Source of the DNA: Candidatus Zixiibacteriota bacterium
Lineage (GTDB): Bacteria > Zixibacteria > MSB-5A5 > WJJR01
Direction of reading: 5' to 3'
Assembly: GCA_020058315.1 (NCBI GenBank)
Contig: JAGVEK010000384.1
Span: forward strand, 1-6,258
DNA: 6,258 nucleotides
Positions 4,620 to 6,258 of the stretch are shown in pieces. Positions within the stretch are counted from its first letter, which is position 1; each line of letters starts with the position of its first letter. The notes beneath the pieces were generated by a model. It made no database searches. It was not told where the DNA came from and saw only the letters and a program-made list of their open reading frames with translations. Made by a program: the position numbers and the translations under genes.

Positions 4620-6258
4620 TTACCCTGGGGAGGCGTGCTCCCAGGTAATCTCTCTGATGGTCGGGGTGATCGTCAGCGAGTCCGGGCGAAGTCCGATGAC
4701 AACACACCCGTGTGTCGCGGTACAGAAGAACTCGATTCCCGGGTAGCGCATTCGCCAGCGCTCGAGCCCCTGTTCAGCATCGCGCCAAGGGCTGCCTGAT
4801 CCAAACAGGATCACGTGACGAGGGGCGAGATGATCGAGAAGTTGTCGCAATACTCGATCCGGCGCAGCCTCCGGCAGAACGAGCGTCTGTCCCCGCCCCA
4901 GAACCGAATCGAGCCAGTCTGCGCCTGGGGGGGTGACCGGGTAGTCCCTCAGACAGAAGACCGTATCGCGCGCCCAGGAAATCCGGTCGGCCCAGACCCT
5001 TTGCCCGCCAGCCGGTGGATCGAGAACCGACAGATACCGTCGCCAAGCAGGGGCGGGGAACTTCGATCGTCCGAGGACTGTCCGTTCATGAGTTGTGTCC
5101 GAAGAATCAGTGCGCCGCCAGGGAAGGACGCGTTCAGTTGTGATTCCACCAATCTGTGCGCGGACGAATGGCTCAATCACCCATTGTTTCAGACCATCAT
5201 CGACCCCTGGATCATCGGCCAGCCAGACGAGGCTCCCGTCAGGATGGCTGAACGCTGCAATTCGGGTGGCGCCGGTATCAAGGTACGCCAGAGTGATGAT
5301 GGGGACACGGGGCCGCAGCAGGCTTCCGGAGATTAGGACGGTCACAATAGCGACGGCGTACCAAACCGTTGGGCGAACCCAGCGGTAGCGATGCCTCCAG
5401 TTGATTGCCAGCACTCCCGCCAAGTAGAGGTGAATGACCCAAATTGGTGACGGGTCGGGCCATGCCAAATGAGATCCCGGCATCTGCGCAAACATCGATG
5501 CCATCTGCGATGACAGCTCTAAGATCCGCGCCGCCGGGTGGGCCATCCACCCGGCAGCAACTGAGGAAAAGACTGACAGAAGGACAACCGCCAGACAGGT
5601 GTACAGACCCGCTGCCGCCAGAGGGATCATGGCCAGATTGGCCACCAGTGAGACAAGAGAGACCGTCCCGAAGTGCCAGGCGACAATCGGAGCGGTGGCC
5701 ACCGTTGCGGCGACTGACGAGGAAGCGGCAAGCACGATCGCCCGCGTCCATCTGGGTCGCATCGACTGAAACAGTCTGATCACCCGCTGGCCCGCCACGG
5801 CGATCGCGATCACGGCCGCATACGACAGTTGGAAGCCGGGCCGAAAGAGCTGGGATGGAGCGGCAATGAGTATGACCACCGCTGAAGCCCCAACTGCATT
5901 GAGCAAGCTCACTGGTCGATACAGCAACCGCCCCAGAAGAATGAACGCGACCATGAGCGACGCACGAACCACCGATGGTTCATTTCGTGTCAGAAAACTG
6001 AATGCGACTACGAGCACGATGAGAATTATCGCGCGTGGCCACCGTGGCACGCGCAGAAGCCGCAGGGGCCAGTAGAAAAGCCCCACTATCAACCAGACAT
6101 TCGCCCCGGAAACGGCCAAAAGGTGAAGGGTCCCCGAATCCCGGAATGCGGTAATGACGCCGGGGGCAAGCTGATCGGTGTCACCCAACAGGTAGCCGAG
6201 GATCAGGGAACGCGCGGGCTTGGGCAAGCGGGCCGTGAATGTGGCGCGAAGCCAACCG
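4620..6258 (-). CDS. comEC: ComEC/Rec2-family DNA-uptake channel, 5' end cut by the window edge
   Basis: Inner-membrane channel family that passes single-stranded DNA into the cytoplasm during natural transformation. The frame is open to the window edge: 545 codons are readable, and full-length members are usually about 700-800 aa, so the N-terminal helices and OB-fold are outside. A TTG at 6227 is internal rather than the true start. Numbered from that TTG, the competence-domain hallmarks are GTLHLLAVSG (32-41), PSVVRASLM (84-92), FRPGFQLSY (128-136) and ANLAMIPL (196-203), spread over about eight hydrophobic segments to residue 304. The C-terminal part (about 308-535) begins ITLAYLDTGATRIAAF, which corresponds to the usual FLDVGQGDA opening of the metallo-beta-lactamase-like domain. 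No HxHxDH metal motif follows, and the usual VDxG is LADDPG. The channel part looks intact, but nuclease activity of the C-terminal domain is doubtful. It is the first gene of the series and ends 67 nt before the PATAN-like start. Confidence 0.94.
   Translation of the reverse strand, partial: GWLRATFTARLPKPARSLILGYLLGDTDQLAPGVITAFRDSGTLHLLAVSGANVWLIVGLFYWPLRLLRVPRWPRAIILIVLVVAFSFLTRNEPSVVRASLMVAFILLGRLLYRPVSLLNAVGASAVVILIAAPSQLFRPGFQLSYAAVIAIAVAGQRVIRLFQSMRPRWTRAIVLAASSSVAATVATAPIVAWHFGTVSLVSLVANLAMIPLAAAGLYTCLAVVLLSVFSSVAAGWMAHPAARILELSSQMASMFAQMPGSHLAWPDPSPIWVIHLYLAGVLAINWRHRYRWVRPTVWYAVAIVTVLISGSLLRPRVPIITLAYLDTGATRIAAFSHPDGSLVWLADDPGVDDGLKQWVIEPFVRAQIGGITTERVLPWRRTDSSDTTHERTVLGRSKFPAPAWRRYLSVLDPPAGGQRVWADRISWARDTVFCLRDYPVTPPGADWLDSVLGRGQTLVLPEAAPDRVLRQLLDHLAPRHVILFGSGSPWRDAEQGLERWRMRYPGIEFFCTATHGCVVIGLRPDSLTITPTIREITWEHASPG

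Noticed and set aside
4620..5320. Frameshift in comEC explaining the missing metal motif
   Set aside because: The frame runs unbroken from the membrane domain to the stop, and both ends of the C-terminal domain keep recognisable strands, so substitution fits better than a frameshift.
4815..5336. Plus-strand open frame opposite the comEC C-terminal domain
   Set aside because: The minus-strand frame is continuous with the conserved ComEC membrane domain; the plus-strand frame has no motif or convincing ribosome site.
6225..6227. TTG as a comEC start codon
   Set aside because: The frame stays open upstream to the window edge, and the competence-domain hallmarks start right after it, so the true start is outside the window.

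Overview
The window is a gene-dense bacterial segment in which every supportable gene lies on the minus strand. It is cut at both ends. Base composition is moderately G+C-rich by eye, and no RNA genes, CRISPR arrays, insertion sequences or tRNAs were seen. An MglA-type small GTPase beside roadblock/LC7 proteins and a DUF4388/PATAN-like protein suggests a lineage with MglA/MglB polarity or type IV pilus regulation, such as deltaproteobacteria-like or FCB-like candidate phyla. The sequence alone does not fix the phylum.

In transcription order (high to low coordinates) the window first holds the 3' three-quarters or so of a ComEC/Rec2-family DNA-uptake channel (6258-4620). Its membrane competence domain is well conserved, but its C-terminal metallo-beta-lactamase-like domain appears to have lost its metal ligands. 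Next comes a DUF4388/PATAN-like multidomain protein (4552-3380), whose start region is overlaid by a perfect 10-bp inverted repeat. An unrecognised 129-aa membrane protein (3375-2986) follows only 4 nt later.

After a 206-nt gap comes a second tight cluster. It contains a TPR protein with a C-terminal roadblock-like domain (2779-1889), a four-helix membrane protein with a C-terminal roadblock-like domain (1852-875), a minimal MglB-like roadblock protein (882-544, overlapping the previous gene by 8 nt) and MglA (495-<1, 165 residues visible).

The unifying theme is a small-GTPase switch with three differently packaged roadblock domains: free, TPR-linked and membrane-linked. Upstream are a PATAN-like adaptor and a DNA-uptake channel. 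MglA/MglB proteins control cell polarity and type IV pili in characterised bacteria, and ComEC works downstream of type IV pilus-like DNA capture. A membrane-associated GTPase system linked to pili, motility or transformation is therefore a reasonable inference, but it is not shown by sequence alone.
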